This document shows positions 1-11,885 of a DNA stretch of 64,000 nt, one piece after another (the first letter of the stretch is position 1; each line of letters opens with the position of its first letter). The notes under the pieces were generated by a model. It worked only from the letters and a program-made list of their open reading frames with translations. It was not told the origin of the DNA and did no database searches. The stretch is from NCBI GenBank assembly GCA_029204225.1, contig CM055113.1, forward strand, positions 27,000,995 through 27,064,994. The letters are read 5' to 3'. The translations under genes were made by a program, and so were the position numbers. The stretch is from Diphasiastrum complanatum. Lineage: Eukaryota; Streptophyta; Lycopodiopsida; Lycopodiales; Lycopodiaceae.

Positions 1-362
1 ACCTATGAATGTAGCTGAGCCAGGTGAAGAAGAAAAGATCATGCATCTAGAAGAACAATTAACGTCCACTCAATTCAAGAGACTAGGCTCATTATTGGTG
101 GAATACAAAGATTGTTTTGCTTGGAATTACAGTGATCTGAAGGGTATACCACCAACCATAGTCCAAGCACATCATACCCTTGGTGGACGGAGTAGTCCCC
201 AAGGTGAGGCGTTACTACCGATGCAATCCGGACTATATAGAATTGATTAAGCAGGAGTTGTAGAAATTACTAGATGCTGATCTCATTTATGAAATCGAAC
301 ACACTGAATGGGTGTCACCACTAGTCATAGTACCCAAGAAGAACGACAAAAGGTGAATCTAT

Positions 363-923
363 GTGAACTTGAAAGCATTAAATGCAGTCACCAAGAAGGA
401 TCATTTTTCTTTGCCATTTATGGACAGTGTTCTAAACATAGTAGCAGGAGTAGAAGCCTACAATTTTTTGGATGATTTCAGCAACTATAATCAGGTGAAA
501 ATAGTGTCACAAGATCAACACAAGACAACATTCACCATGGAATGGGGAACCTATGCCTACAAAGTGATGTCGTTTGGACTTTGCAATGCCCCAAGTACCT
601 TTCAACGAGTTATGCAGGCAGCATTTAAAGAGTGTTTGCAGAAATTTTTGGAGATTTCTTTGGATGATCTATGTGTGCATGGACCTAACTTTGGGCACTT
701 ATCCAACTTGGAAAAGGTGCTGAAGAAATGCCATGAATATCAAATTTTCTTGAACCTAGAGAAGTGTCAGTTTTGGATGACACATGGCCTGATTCTTGGC
801 CATATAGTATCCAGACACGGGATCGCCATGGACTTGTCAAAGATAAGGATCATTGTACATCTACCACCACCAGGAATGATTCGCAAAGTCTACATTTTCA
901 CGGTTCATGCTAACTACTATTGA
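363..923 (+). pseudogene. gypsy reverse transcriptase palm, degenerate
   Basis: This 186-residue open frame would have copied element RNA into DNA inside cytoplasmic particles. It contains FLDDFSNYNQVKI, EWGTYAYKVMSFGLCNAPSTFQRVM and the catalytic box region, which reads EISLDDLCVHG. The two aspartates of the [YF]xDD-type box are present, but the residue before them is Leu and the usual aromatic position is Ser. The C-terminal part (NLEKCQFWMTHGLILGHIVSRHGI) is the RT thumb/connection start. The frame is broken on both sides, so the start at 363 is not a real start codon. Confidence 0.85.
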
Positions 924-1216
924 AGTTTTATTTTAGACCACGACCAATTTACAAACTCACAATGGAACTACATTGGATAGAGGAAGCCCTACAGGCTTTC
1001 CAGAAGCTTAAAGATACATTGGTCTCAGCACCAATATTACGTCCACCCAATTGGTCCATAGAGTTTCACATGCATACGGATGCATCGAAGTATGTAGTGG
1101 GAGCTATCTTAACCTAGCCGGGAGAACACAAAAAGAATTTTCCAATCCGATTTGCTAGCTGACACCTTAGTAATTTAAATATAAATTATTTGACAACTAA
1201 GTGAGAGACACTGGCT

Positions 1217-1567
1217 ATGATTTATGCAGTTAAGAAATTTTGGCCTTATTTGATGGCCACACATTTTGGTTTTTATACGGACCATCAACCCTTGCTATAT
1301 CATAAAACTTGCAACACAGGGAGAATCACTTGCTGGTTACTTCTATTGTTGGAGTTTCATTTTTGGATAGTGGTTCACAAGGGAAAACAACATTATATGG
1401 TAGATCATGTGTTGCGAATCAAGAGAAATGAGACTACAGTCCTACTTGACGATGAGCTACCTGACACTACCTTGTTCTACATTGACATTGTACCTAAATG
1501 GGTCGTAGATATAGTTGAATACTTAATGCGGGGCCAACCGGATAAATCTTTACCCAAGGCGGAATAG
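1217..1567 (+). pseudogene. gypsy RNase H C-terminal fragment
   Basis: The frame reads AVKKFWPYLMATHFGFYTDHQPLLYH, then a line ending in KGKQHYMVDHVLRI. These are the RNase H '..FYTDH.AL' block and the tether '..G..N.VAD.LSR'. The catalytic-start block TDASKYVVGAILT lies in the previous open segment (ending 1117), separated by a stop and a frame change. The tail DIVEYLMRGQPDKS leads into the integrase zinc domain and matches 47369-47420 of the second gypsy relic. Confidence 0.8.
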
Positions 1568-1599
1568 TGAAAACTAATTCTAAATGCTAGACCTTATCA

Positions 1600-1850
1600 G
1601 CTGATTTCCAACCAATTATATCGAAGAGGACCAGACGGTATTCTTCGGAGATGTATTTTTCCACACGAGGCCACCCAGATTATTTCAATTTTGCATGAAG
1701 GCATGGTTGGTGGTCATTTTGCGACTGACATTACAGTTCGCAAGATCTTGTAATCAGGATGTTGGTGGCCAATGATTCATAAAGATACAGATGAATACTT
1801 GAAGAAGTGTGGTGTGTGCCAGAGAGCTAGGAGACCAACGAGACTGAACT
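1600..1850 (+). pseudogene. gypsy integrase H2C2 zinc-binding domain fragment
   Basis: This frame is too broken to appear as one ORF. Reading through one stop, it shows NQLYRRGPDGILRRCIFPHEATQIISILHEGMVGGHF and then a block ending KKCGVCQRARRP, which are the His and Cys pairs of the integrase N-terminal zinc finger. The catalytic DDE core is absent because the gypsy sequence stops at about 1855. Confidence 0.75.
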
Positions 1851-2348
1851 ATGATTTTTTACACTCGAGCACCATTCAAGAAGTAGAAATATCCTTGATA
1901 GAAATCTTTTCCAAATGCCTTTGAAAAATTTTCCACCAATTTGCCACTATGTGATATGCCTCTTCCATGCCTGATGTAGATCTTGGGTTTGCAAAGTCTT
2001 TTTGCATGAAGAGGGTTGTATAAGAATCTGAAAAGTCCAAGGCTTCCATGCCTCATCATGATCACAAAGATCATATAGATCAAGATTATACCATGAGCAA
2101 TATTCAAGATTAAGCACACTAGCTTTATTAGTCCAAATTCTATGAACTCTATCCAAAATGGATCTAATCTTGAAACCATACTTAAACTTGATCAAATTGA
2201 GGCTAAATACTTTCTTGAGGGTGTAAGTGTCCTCAATGGATGCTTCACTTAACCTCACAAGAAATTTACAACATGCCTCATCAAATGAAGGCACATATTC
2301 TTCAATATGTTTGATTGATTTGAACTTGCTAGATTTTGATTCTTACTA

Positions 2349-2861
2349 TCATTTTTGTGCCAAAAAGCATGGGAAACAAGCCAAACTTGGATACTCCTCC
2401 TCAAACTTCGACCCCGTCATAAGTTGGCTTTTCTCAACAGAATGAACTTTTGATGCAATAAGAGACATTGTGCTCTCGGCCCCTTCCAAGATAGAAAATA
2501 GATCTCCATGAAAAACAATAACATGTCCATTCTTAAACACCTTCGAGATAGAGAGTGTAAAGGCTATGTAGCCTTCCTTGGTGGATAAACATCCAACAAT
2601 GATCCATAGGCTTGGATGTCCATCCTTCTTTCCTTCCAAGAAACCATATGCAAAGCAATAATCTTCAAGAACACTAAGGTACACAACCTTAGGCTTATAG
2701 TTGAACAAGACTCCATATGAGTGCATTCCTTCCAATAGTTCCATAACTCCATAAAATTTTGCATAATGGAAAATACACATGCACCATGACACTTGAAGAG
2801 ACAAGACACAACCATTGGTCACTTGTGAAATTATCAATAAGAGTAGAAAAACAAGAGGCAA
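2349..2861 (-). pseudogene. copia integrase C-terminal fragment
   Basis: Within this 170-residue frame, SYGVLFNYKPKVVYLSVLEDYCFAY corresponds to the copia 'P.E.LF..KP.V.HLRVFGC.AY' block. WIIVGCLSTKEGYIAF corresponds to the 'FVGYS...KGYR' block. The N-terminal third is a frameshifted remnant. The catalytic DDE residues are not present in this piece. Confidence 0.6.
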
Positions 2862-2943
2862 CTTCCTTGCTTATAGATGAAGAAAGGTCAACATCTGAGT
2901 GTCCCAACTCCATAGGGTGTTTTGTCTCGTTATAAGACATCAA

Positions 2944-3498
2944 CTATGGATCCATATGTGATTTTGCCATAGAATAAGCCACTCTTGGCTTGATTTCCTT
3001 GACTATTGAAGACATAGATCTAAAATTGAAAACATGCAACTTCCTATGCCATACCTTCTCCTTGGAAACACAAGTCATCAATGCAACATCACATGCACTT
3101 GCATTTTCATGCACATCTAACTTGAAAATGCCTCCATATCTAGATCCACTTGCTAGGATCTCATCACCTTTCTTTATGAAACAATTATTGACATTGAATT
3201 CCACTTCAAAACCATTATCAAATAACTTTCCAACACTAATCACATTCTTTGCAAGCTTAGGAACATAAAGTACACTGGAAAGTAATAAACTCATAGAAGA
3301 TGCAAGATTCAAGGAAGAAATTCCAACTCCTTCAATTGAACATGCATCACCAATAGTAGTGTATATTGATTCTTGAAGTTCTTGATAAGATTCAATAGAA
3401 ATAAAAGATCTCTTGGAGCAACTCATATGAGTTGTGGCTCCACTATCAATATACCAAGATACATCAATAAAGGGTAAAGAGGAAAAACTAGACATCAT
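2944..3498 (-). pseudogene. copia protease and GAG-pre-integrase fragment
   Basis: The 184-residue frame opens with VSWYIDSGATTHMS, the retropepsin active-site motif DSGA preceded by W(Y/W)I as in plant copia. It continues with the hydrophobic VLYVPKLAKNVISVGKLFDNG strand and ends in a modified GAG-pre-integrase block (VWHRKLHVFNFRSMSSIVKE). The family normally has L.H.RLGH; here it is RKLHVFN, so the zinc-binding His/Cys set is damaged. The frame stops shortly after AYSMAKSH, where the integrase zinc domain should follow. Confidence 0.8.
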
Positions 3499-3720
3499 GA
3501 GAGATGCCTCTCCACAACTTGCATGTGAGTCTTCTATGGTAAAATTGGCTTGATCTTCTTGAGTCTTCTTCTTGAAGATAGAAGAATGAGTTGAATCATC
3601 TTATACTCCGCCTTGGTCTTTGTCCTTTGCTTTGTGCTTTGATTTGTCTTTGGTAAAGGCTTGAGAAAGTGAAAGAACCTTTGCACAGCAAACCCTCACA
3701 TGAGTAACCTTTGCATACTA

Positions 3721-3968
3721 GATCAATAGTTAGATCTGCACTAGATCCAACTACTGTGAAAATCTCAAGCCAATCGGAGTAAGGATCAAAAAGTTATCAA
3801 GGAAAAACCACCGTAAGAGGCCTAAAATCACACTATCGACCAATAATATTGAGCTGATTCCTTAAGATCTAGATTTAATTCCACTGTACCAACAAGATTC
3901 AATATCCTTGGACTCTACCGCCAAATGAATCTAAGATTTGGATGATCAATCGCAAGAAGAATAGCGAA
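3721..3968. other. unassigned gap
   Basis: There is no coding frame or terminal structure that I recognise. The sequence lies between the copia gag end and the gypsy gag and is probably untranslated or LTR-derived DNA of one of them. Confidence 0.4.
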
Positions 3969-3993
3969 TCAAGCACCAAACCTTCCTAGAGTA

Positions 3994-4504
3994 GTGGTTA
4001 TGCAAATCAAGGCAGAACCAGAACCAGCACCAATGGGTCTCGTGGGTAGACATGTACCTATCGCACCATTGCAAGCAGTTCGGAGGGCACCACGTATGGA
4101 AATACATAAATATGATGGATCATCGGATCCTATCAGATTCCTCCAGATCCACAAACAAACATGCAAATTTATGACAAATGTCTTTGGTAGCAATAGCGCA
4201 ATTGGTTCTTCAACCTGTTAGAAGAAGAAAAAACCACTTTGAAGCAGTTAAAGCGGCTCTCATCATGCACTTCAAACGAAAAAAGTTCCTGAAAGATCCA
4301 TTTCTCCTATTGAGCAAAGTGAAGATGGGAAAAAGAGAAAGGGTCAGGGACTATATAGAATGGGTCAAACACCTAAGATCTGAGTGCAACACAACCATAA
4401 CTCATGATCATGCAGTTATTATGTGGTTGCTCGTGGGGTTGCCACGTAGCATCAAAAGAGAACTTAAAAGATGGGATGAAAGATGCCATCAGAGAGAAAG
4501 ATGA
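3994..4504 (+). pseudogene. gypsy Gag (retrotransposon gag domain), frameshifted
   Basis: Two overlapping frames (3994-4221 and 4178-4504) join at about 4200. The first carries PRMEIHKYDGSSDPIRFLQIHKQTCKF, the start of the capsid domain of plant gypsy Gag. The second carries EAVKAALIMHFK, then LLSKVKMGKRERVRDYIEWVKHLRSEC and MWLLVGLPRSIKRELKRW, matching the helices of the family's gag domain (normally 'F...LxxLKQGxxESVxDYxxRFxxL'). Gag would form the particle that packages RNA. The frameshift and the stop at 4503 make it non-functional. Confidence 0.8.
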
Positions 4505-4740
4505 GGGTTTAGGTGATGAATCTTATCCGACCACCCATAATTCAATCTTTCGATAGCATCATCATCCAATGCATCCAGTACATCAATAGATCTATTGATG
4601 GAACAAACAACAAAGCTACACAAGCAGCAGTGGAACAACTAATGGCACAGTTTGATCAGAAACTGAAGGCCTTGCAAGGAGTTGTAGCACTAATTCCAAA
4701 TCCACCGAAACAAAACTAGCTGCAGTATCCTCACCGAGAA

Positions 4741-4842
4741 AATATATGGTGCTCAATTTGCACTCAGAACCATACAGCCAATGAGTGTCTGATATTAAAG
4801 CAAAACCTCAGATTAACACATAGATTTTGCCATCTATGAAAT
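4741..4842 (+). pseudogene. gypsy nucleocapsid zinc knuckle (compact CX2CX3HX4C)
   Basis: The frame starting AATATATGG reads NIWCSICTQNHTANECLI, a nucleic-acid-binding knuckle of the form C-x2-C-x3-H-x4-C. The canonical retroviral knuckle has four residues between the second Cys and His; here there are three. The same spacing is seen in the related relic at 40464-40610, so it looks like a family trait rather than a deletion. A stop follows at about 4840. Confidence 0.7.
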
Positions 4843-5657
<815 letters not shown>

Positions 5658-5943
5658 AGTAGAGCAAGAGGGAGAGAAGAAGAGTGGGAGGTGAGATGGA
5701 GGTTAGCTCAAATGCTCAATGTCATTGTTTTATGGAAAAACCTTAGCTAGAACAAAACAAAAACATGGAAAATGGAAATAACAAGCAAAACATAACAATA
5801 GCATAAGCAAGAGTGATTAGCAAATGAGGATGCTTAAGCTCTCAAAATGGTAGAGTCTCCTCCTCTCTATTAAGCATGGAAATATGATACAAATGGTGCC
5901 TTTTTATGGATGGGGAAGGCCCTTGCCCCTTTCTCCTATTGGC

Positions 5944-5970
5944 TTTAGGGTTTAGGGTTTAGGGTTTAGG
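5944..5970 (+). repeat. interstitial telomere-type repeat (TTTAGGG, nearly 4 units)
   Basis: Three complete TTTAGGG units are followed by TTTAGG, the Arabidopsis-type plant telomere repeat. It is too short to be a telomere. Short tracts like this also occur as promoter 'telo-boxes', or arise at repaired double-strand breaks. The flanks (5654-6266) contain no gene that I recognise. Confidence 0.9.
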
Positions 5971-6266
5971 ATTGAAAGATGGGATTGAAACCCACACCCT
6001 TTTCCAAAAACACAAACTAATCAATGGTGGAGAACGAAACGCACTTCACCTACCACCAATTGACTTTGACTAATTAATCTAACTTAGGAACTTAAGTTTA
6101 AGCTTAACTTTGGCCTTCTACTATTATTGTTAATTACATGGCCCAAAGTCAAGTTTATGCCAAAATTATTTATTTACAAGTGCTCATTGGGCCATGGGCT
6201 TATACACGCAGGATGCCACGACCCTCGCAACTATTTCAATTTTTTGGACTTTATTTATTTACAATA

Positions 6267-7538
6267 TGTTGGGAATACTCCAACAAGCGCTGGTTCAATC
6301 AAATTGAATAAACAAATCTACGATGGAAATAGATTTAGACTCTAGGGTCAGATCAAACTGAATTAAGGTTCAAACGATCAAAATAGAATTTTAGAGTTAA
6401 AATAGAATGTGATTCTCAGGATCAAAACAAATTTTGATTCTCATGGTCAAAATAGATTTCAATCTAGATTTTGTTAAAACTTGAGTACTTTTACAAACAA
6501 TGTAAAAGCTTGAGTATTTTTATAGACTTGACAGGTCCTCATTCCAAGAATAATTCACAAAAAAATTCTAATGTTCTCTCTTAATGAAGATCCTGTAAGT
6601 TCCTAATCCTTCAACTTAAGCAACTTTTGACTTTTATTATGACTCTTCTAATTTAGAGCCTTAGTACCAATGTTGGCAACATGGACTATGTTCTATATAA
6701 AATTAGATAGACCGCTTTATCTAAGACTTTTTCTCTAGTATGATAATATTCAATTTTAGAATGTCTACTTTTGGAATGAAACCTAGATTTATTAATAATG
6801 CAATAACAGTTTGATTATCATGAAAAAATTGAGTTGTGGACTATTATGAGATATTATGATAATAGAGAGTAAGTGTCTAAGTCATATTCCTTCTTTGATT
6901 GTTTGTGTTGCAAAATTGTATTCTACTTCAATAAAGGATAAGACAATAGATATATGCTTTATGTTGTTTGACAAAATAGGTCCATTGTTAAGTATAAATA
7001 CATAGCCTGATGTGGACTTCCTTGTATCTACATTTTTTGCCCATATGTGTGGTCCTATAGAATGTGATAGTCTTTTGTACTAGTTTTGCTATAGCAAATG
7101 CACTAGTCCTTGGTGGCTTGTTAATACTTTAGCATTTCTTTTCAATATTTGTCCAAGGGTATTGTTCCTTTGATAGTTTTAAGCTTCTATCCATTGAAAA
7201 ATTTACAGGTTTACAATTTTGAAATTCATAACCATTCAATAGATTTTTTAAATATTTGTTATTGACTTATAGAGATCAGTCTATTAATTATGTCTATATG
7301 GATTTGGATGCCAAGGAAAAATTGTACTTCATTTAGATCTATTTTATCAAATTCATTTGAAAACATAACTTTAACTTCCTTAATAATTTGATGTGATTGC
7401 CAAAAAAATATTCACAAAAAATAAAAGAAGTTCTTAAGACCTTGTAGTAAACATTTGAATCAAAAGATAAAAATAGATATTAATTTTTTGAAATAATGCT
7501 CGTGTGGACTATTTTAGTCAACACAAAGCCTTTTGCAT
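6267..7538 (-). mobile_element. Ty1/copia 3' end on minus strand (RT end, RNase H, putative LTR)
   Basis: On the minus strand from 7538 down: an RT C-terminal block (EVKVMFSNEFDKIDLNEVQFFLGIQI), several stops, then RNase H (VDTRKSTSGYVFILNNGPILS, EVEYNFATQTIKEG, and FHSKSRHSKIEYYHTREKVLDK). A purine run (TTAAGAGAGAA, minus strand of about 6574-6584) fits a polypurine tract. It is followed by a putative LTR (about 6573 down to 6267) that ends CCCAACA. The LTR start reads CATTAG where TGTTAG would be expected. The element is truncated at 7538 by another insertion. Confidence 0.7.
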
Positions 7539-7991
7539 TGTTAAAATTCTATTAGGATCTAGTGCAGTATCAATCAATCACCATAGCCACTAGCTCTCAA
7601 AGATGGCACAACAAAAGTTAAGTGTATTACAAGGAAAACTGTACATATAGTTAACTCACAACCTGCATGGGCTCAACAGGTGTCACTAAACTGGCCTACC
7701 ACCTGCTTAACTAGAGTCAGACCCAATATGGCAGAACCAACTGACAAATCCAAGACATGCCCCTAAGTATAGCATAACGAAATCAAAATCCATTGTATAG
7801 GCTAATTTTTTCTACGTGTGGCTACTCGGCTAACCCCAATAGTCGGCTACGGGGAAAGTGCCAACTGATATGTCGATGTGGGTCAAGTCCCGGTAACAAC
7901 CAAATACAATAAATCTAACTAATTGTACACTAATTACAATATCACATTTGAAGATTATACTAATGAATCAGATCAGACCTAATTTCTAACA
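7539..7991 (-). mobile_element. LTR of a second minus-strand copia-type element
   Basis: On the minus strand the sequence starts TGTTAGAAATTAGG and ends GAATTTTAACA, with TGTTA/TAACA inverted termini. A purine-rich polypurine tract (TTAAGGGAGAG, minus strand of 7992-8002) directly precedes it. It is therefore the 3' LTR of an element running leftward, inserted at the RT end of the previous relic. I could not find its 5' LTR or a target duplication. Confidence 0.7.
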
Positions 7992-8002
7992 CTCTCCCTT
8001 AA
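7992..8002 (-). other. polypurine tract
   Basis: The minus strand reads TTAAGGGAGAG immediately before the TGTTAG start of the LTR. This is the usual plus-strand DNA priming site of LTR retrotransposons. Confidence 0.65.
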
Positions 8003-10085
8003 GCGCTAATGTGATAGGAGTAAATAAATATACTACAGCACTATCTGGAGTGTCCAAAAGATGTTATGAATATCCCTGCTACTCTGTACTTGACTCACAC
8101 TCAAGCACACCAACAAACTGTGACCATGTTTGACTCACAAAGTATCATGTATATACAATTCTCATACAGAGAGTCTACCACACTCTCGACCAACTGACTT
8201 GTCCCCATCCAACTTGACCACAAGTGGACCACATGAACGACATGGCTCAAACTGAGAAAATCCTAGTGCCACCATGAGACTTACATCCTCCATCTAGCTA
8301 GACTGACATCCTATCAGACACTTACAAGCATAGACCTGTAAAGTTGACATAAATGAATGAATGAGACTCAATCTGAGGAACTGCCACCATAAGACTATAC
8401 CCTCAACAGAAAGATAGCTAGTAGACATAATGACAAGTCAATGAGCATATCAAATGATTACTTTGTTTCTGACATAGCAAATGCGTAGACACATATAGTT
8501 CTGACTCGGATCTAGACTCCTGTGACAAGGTGACATGCAAGCACACATTCATGCAAACCAACATGAATACGTCAAATACATGACTAGGTTTGCAAAAATT
8601 GTGGTATCATGTCATACCAACACTTGTGCCACCTATAGATCTACCGCTACACCATTGGTCACCAAATTAGATCCTCTCACTAATGGCCTGCACGTGTAAC
8701 AAGATGCCCTCACATCCAAGCATATCCAACTGATGTCACCATACATCATCCAAAGATCAACCATCTATCCAATGTGTGCTCCAAGTCTCATCCCTAATGT
8801 ATCTCTCAAGAAAAGCCATGCTCCCAGCCACTTTGCTCTGACATCCTGTCCAATAAGTCCTGACAGTTGATCCCCATCCATTCCCCATGCTCCAAGCACA
8901 AGAGTTTGCCAAGGACTCAATGAATGAATGTACGCAAACCTCACCATAGGCTATACCTGAGTAGCTTGCCCATCTCCCAAAGATACTGATGATGGTCTGT
9001 CTCTCCTACATCCCATGTAGGCTCAACTTCCCATGCTTGATGTTGCCAACCAGTCCACCATAGGCCTCCCACCAATAAGCCTATCTCACCAACACATCAT
9101 AGCAATGAAGCCAAAGCAAATGCAAACTAGATCCATTATCATGATGATCAATTCACCCAGGATTGATTGCATATTAGGTAGGATAGCTCCATCAAAACTT
9201 TGTACCATGTACCATATGATCACCAAGTATCCATTACCCATTGATAGCTCCCCAAGAATCTATCCACCTATAGTACAACTAGACTCCAGCTGGATCTAAG
9301 CAAAAGTTGCATCCTGCTTACCAAATAATGATGGAGAGAAACAACATGTGACACTTACCTAGAGATCACCATGCATATAACCATGCAACTCACTTGATCA
9401 CTCACCCAAGTATCAACAATTAATCCTTGGGTAATCATCTCCATCCCTATCAACACACAACCATGGGCATGCTAGATCCACATCACCCCATAATACGCTC
9501 CATGCCCATGTACCACCTCTAGGTACACTCCATGTAGGCTTGACTTGTCCTTAGGTCACCACACATGATGCAGACTAGCTGAAGAACATCCACTATACAT
9601 ACAATAACATATCATACTTGAGAAACTGTAGTAACTACTTGAGTGCCACCCCAATGGAGTTGTCATCATCCACATACTATGCTCACTTGATGTCTTCCAT
9701 CATGGTCATCGTCCTGCTAGACAAACCAAATACCAAAGCATCACTTGCTCCTCCTGGCTATGTTCATCTCGACACCATGACAATGCAAGCTCATCCCTGA
9801 GCCATTGCTCACGGCAATGTCTCTCTGATCGTACTGAGGTATATGGCTCTAAGTGCCTTCCTCTGGGACCTTAACCACCTGTGGATCTAAACCGAGCAGG
9901 TTCCAACACTTGTGCAAGCCTAAAATCCTACAAATACCTCCAACTACATGAAAGCTATAGGTAGCTTATCCACGCCCATGATGGCAGATGCCTCCCAATC
10001 GATATCGTTGTCAATGCCAATGACTAGCCCCCTGCTGTAATGCCATCCTTCATAGAAGGACTGCATCCTATACACTACAACACAA
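8003..10085. other. 2.1-kb non-coding block, probably internal part of the 7539 LTR element
   Basis: No frame in either direction gives recognisable protein; the open frames of 60-90 codons look like chance. The DNA is noticeably rich in CAT/ATG/CACC words and low in homopolymers, unlike the AT-rich flanks. Its position right behind a polypurine tract suggests the interior of a non-autonomous or very decayed LTR element. Not proven. Confidence 0.35.
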
Positions 10086-11064
10086 TGATATTGTTGAAAG
10101 AAAGAACAAAACACTCATGGAAGCCACAAGGTGCATGATGGCCTACTCGATAGCACCAAGAGGGCTGAAGCAGTAGCCATAGCCACCTATATTTAGAATA
10201 GGATAGGCAAATCAGGTGTTCCTCACACGACACTACATGAACTATGGTGGGGTAGAAAGCCCAATCTGATGCACGTTTGGATCTTTGGTTGTGTAGCTTA
10301 TGCACATGTTCCAGACAAGCTTCAAAAGAAGCTCGATGAGAAAGTAAAATAAGGATACCTCATCGGGTATGACAACCATTCATCATACTACAAGATCTAC
10401 ATGCCAGAAACGAATTAAGTAAAGTAGTTAGAGACGTCAAGTTTGATGAGACCAAAACAATGGCCGATGATGATTTAGCCAGCTATGAAGTCTTAGGAAA
10501 GTAGTACAATGACCTGCCAACCATGACAAAGGGAGAAGAACCCGAACACTTAGACGAAGATGTTCGAGTTTCACAATAGCTGAGTGACAAATCAGACGAA
10601 AGATGGATAGCAAGCATGCCTACAGCTAGAACGCTTGTAAATCAAAATGGTTCAGGACTAGCCGAAGAGACAAAGACAAAGACATTGCAGTACTCGAAGA
10701 ATCTCCCAAGAGATCAACAAGAGAATGCACAGTGCTAGTCAGATTTGTGCTAGGCAGCCCAGCTTTGACATTTGAAGAGTTTTGTGAATTTAGTGGTGAA
10801 CCACAAACATTTGAGAAATTCATCAACAGTCCAGACAAGTATAAATGGATCCAATCCATGAATGAAGAGATCAAATCCATGAAGAAGAACGAGGTATTGA
10901 CACTATAGCCAATACCAGACAAGCGAAAGAGTGTGCAATGCAAATGGGTATACAAGCTGAAGTATGGACTGAATGGAAATGTTTTGAGATACAAAGCCAA
11001 ACTTGTAGCAAAGGGATTTTCTTAGAAGTGCAACATTAACTACACTGAGACCTTCTCTCCAGTT

Positions 11065-11277
11065 GTGAAGCATATGTCCCTATGTTTGCTATTTGCATAT
11101 GCAGTCGCTTGTGACCTTAGGATTCACATAGTTGATGAGAAGACAACATTCTTACATAGTGAATTAGACGAAGAAGTCTACATGGACCAACCTATGGGTT
11201 ACATTTGTGAATTACTTCTCACTTATGCCTATCGAATACACAAAAGTATCTACAGTTTGAAGCAATCTGCACGATAA
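11065..11277 (+). pseudogene. copia RT fingers/palm fragment
   Basis: The frame contains HIVDEKTTFLHSELDEEVYMDQPMGY, the copia 'DVKTAFLNG.L.EEVYM.QP.GF' block. The catalytic Asp lies in DEKTTFLH, with D-V replaced by D-E. It ends SIYSLKQSAR followed directly by TAATGA, in place of the usual LYGLKQAPRAW. Confidence 0.75.
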
Positions 11278-11328
11278 TGATACAAGAAGAAGGATCATGC
11301 CCTACGATCCTTAGGCTTCGAGCCATCG

Positions 11329-11631
11329 ATGGCCGATTTCAATGTTTATGTGAGGATCGCAGATGGGGAGATCATCATTGTTGTTGTGTATGTGGATGAC
11401 ACACTGATACTATGCAGAAGTGAAGAGCTAGTTGCCAAAGTGAAGAGTGACATCTCGAAACATTTAGAGATAACAAACTTAGGAGAAGCCAGATGTTATC
11501 TAGGCTTGCAAATTGATCACGACTATGATGAAGGGCAGCTGTACCTTCATCAGTCCAGGTACATCCATAAGATTCTAGATGATTTCGGGATGACGGATTG
11601 CAAAGGGGCCAACACCCCAATGCTTGCATGA
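11329..11631 (+). pseudogene. copia RT with intact YVDD box
   Basis: This 100-residue frame includes IIVVVYVDDTLILCRSEE, the catalytic YVDD motif. It continues with ISKHLEITNLGEARCYLGLQI and LYLHQSRYIHKILDDFGMTDCKGANTPM, the connection to RNase H. The catalytic motif survives although the polyprotein is broken on both sides. Confidence 0.85.
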
Positions 11632-11885
11632 ACAATTCCGACAAAGGAAGATTGTCCAAAGACCGACGAAGAGAAAGAGATCATGCAACACATGCAGCAC
11701 ACATCTTACAGGAGGCTAATTGGATTGTTGATGTATCTAGCAGATAACACATGGCTCGACATTGCTTATGTCGTGTTTAGGATGAGCTAGTTTAGCATGA
11801 ACCCTAGCTTGACACACTGGAAAATTGCGAAGCAGATTCTATAGTACCTTCAGAAGACGAAGGATTGTCGTGCTATACTTACCTT

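Larger units (their letters stand above)
1..1855 (+). mobile_element. Ty3/gypsy pol relic (RT, RNase H, integrase zinc domain), no LTR
   Basis: This is the remains of a gypsy polyprotein. In order it shows an RT N-terminal region (reading around FAWNYSDLKGIPP near 115), the RT palm (363-923), RNase H (about 1075-1430) and the H2C2 zinc-binding start of integrase (about 1600-1850, with a LYRRG..GILRRC..HE...I...HEG..GGHF...T pattern and a later KKCGVCQRA). Stops at 248, 921, 1115, 1566 and in the H2C2 part, plus several frame changes, show that it is dead. Homology ends near 1855, where minus-strand copia-like sequence begins. The left end lies outside the window. The same family recurs at 40464-41480 and 47312-47645. 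Confidence 0.85.
1860..3720 (-). mobile_element. Ty1/copia relic, minus strand (gag end, protease, part of integrase)
   Basis: Reading on the minus strand from about 3660 down: a Lys-rich gag/linker segment, a protease block, the GAG-pre-integrase block, a shortened integrase start (HSDV and FSTLIDNF near 2880-2800), and the integrase C-terminal block with Y.VLFNYKP. The middle of integrase is deleted and no RT can be read. The segment 1860-2294 has minus-strand open frames of about 110 residues that I could not match. It lies between two gypsy blocks, but no LTR or target duplication is visible. Confidence 0.7.
10090..11885 (+). mobile_element. Ty1/copia relic (integrase end, RT, RNase H start)
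   Basis: The relic begins with the integrase catalytic-Glu block (VERKNKTLMEATRCMMAY, about 10093-10150). It passes through a heavily stopped integrase C-terminus and a linker to RT N-terminal sequence (YKWIQSMNEEIKSMKKNEV, CKWVYKLKYGLNG, KAKLVAKGF at about 10840-11020). It then has the RT palm and thumb (11065-11631) and ends in the TSYRRLIGLLMYLA and SLTHWKIAKQIL blocks. No LTR is visible on either side. Confidence 0.8.

Noticed and set aside
2349-2861. Possible membrane protein because of its hydrophobic stretches
   Set aside because: The blocks SYGVLFNYKP and IIVGCLSTKEGY align with the copia integrase C-terminus; the hydrophobic part is a frameshift artefact.
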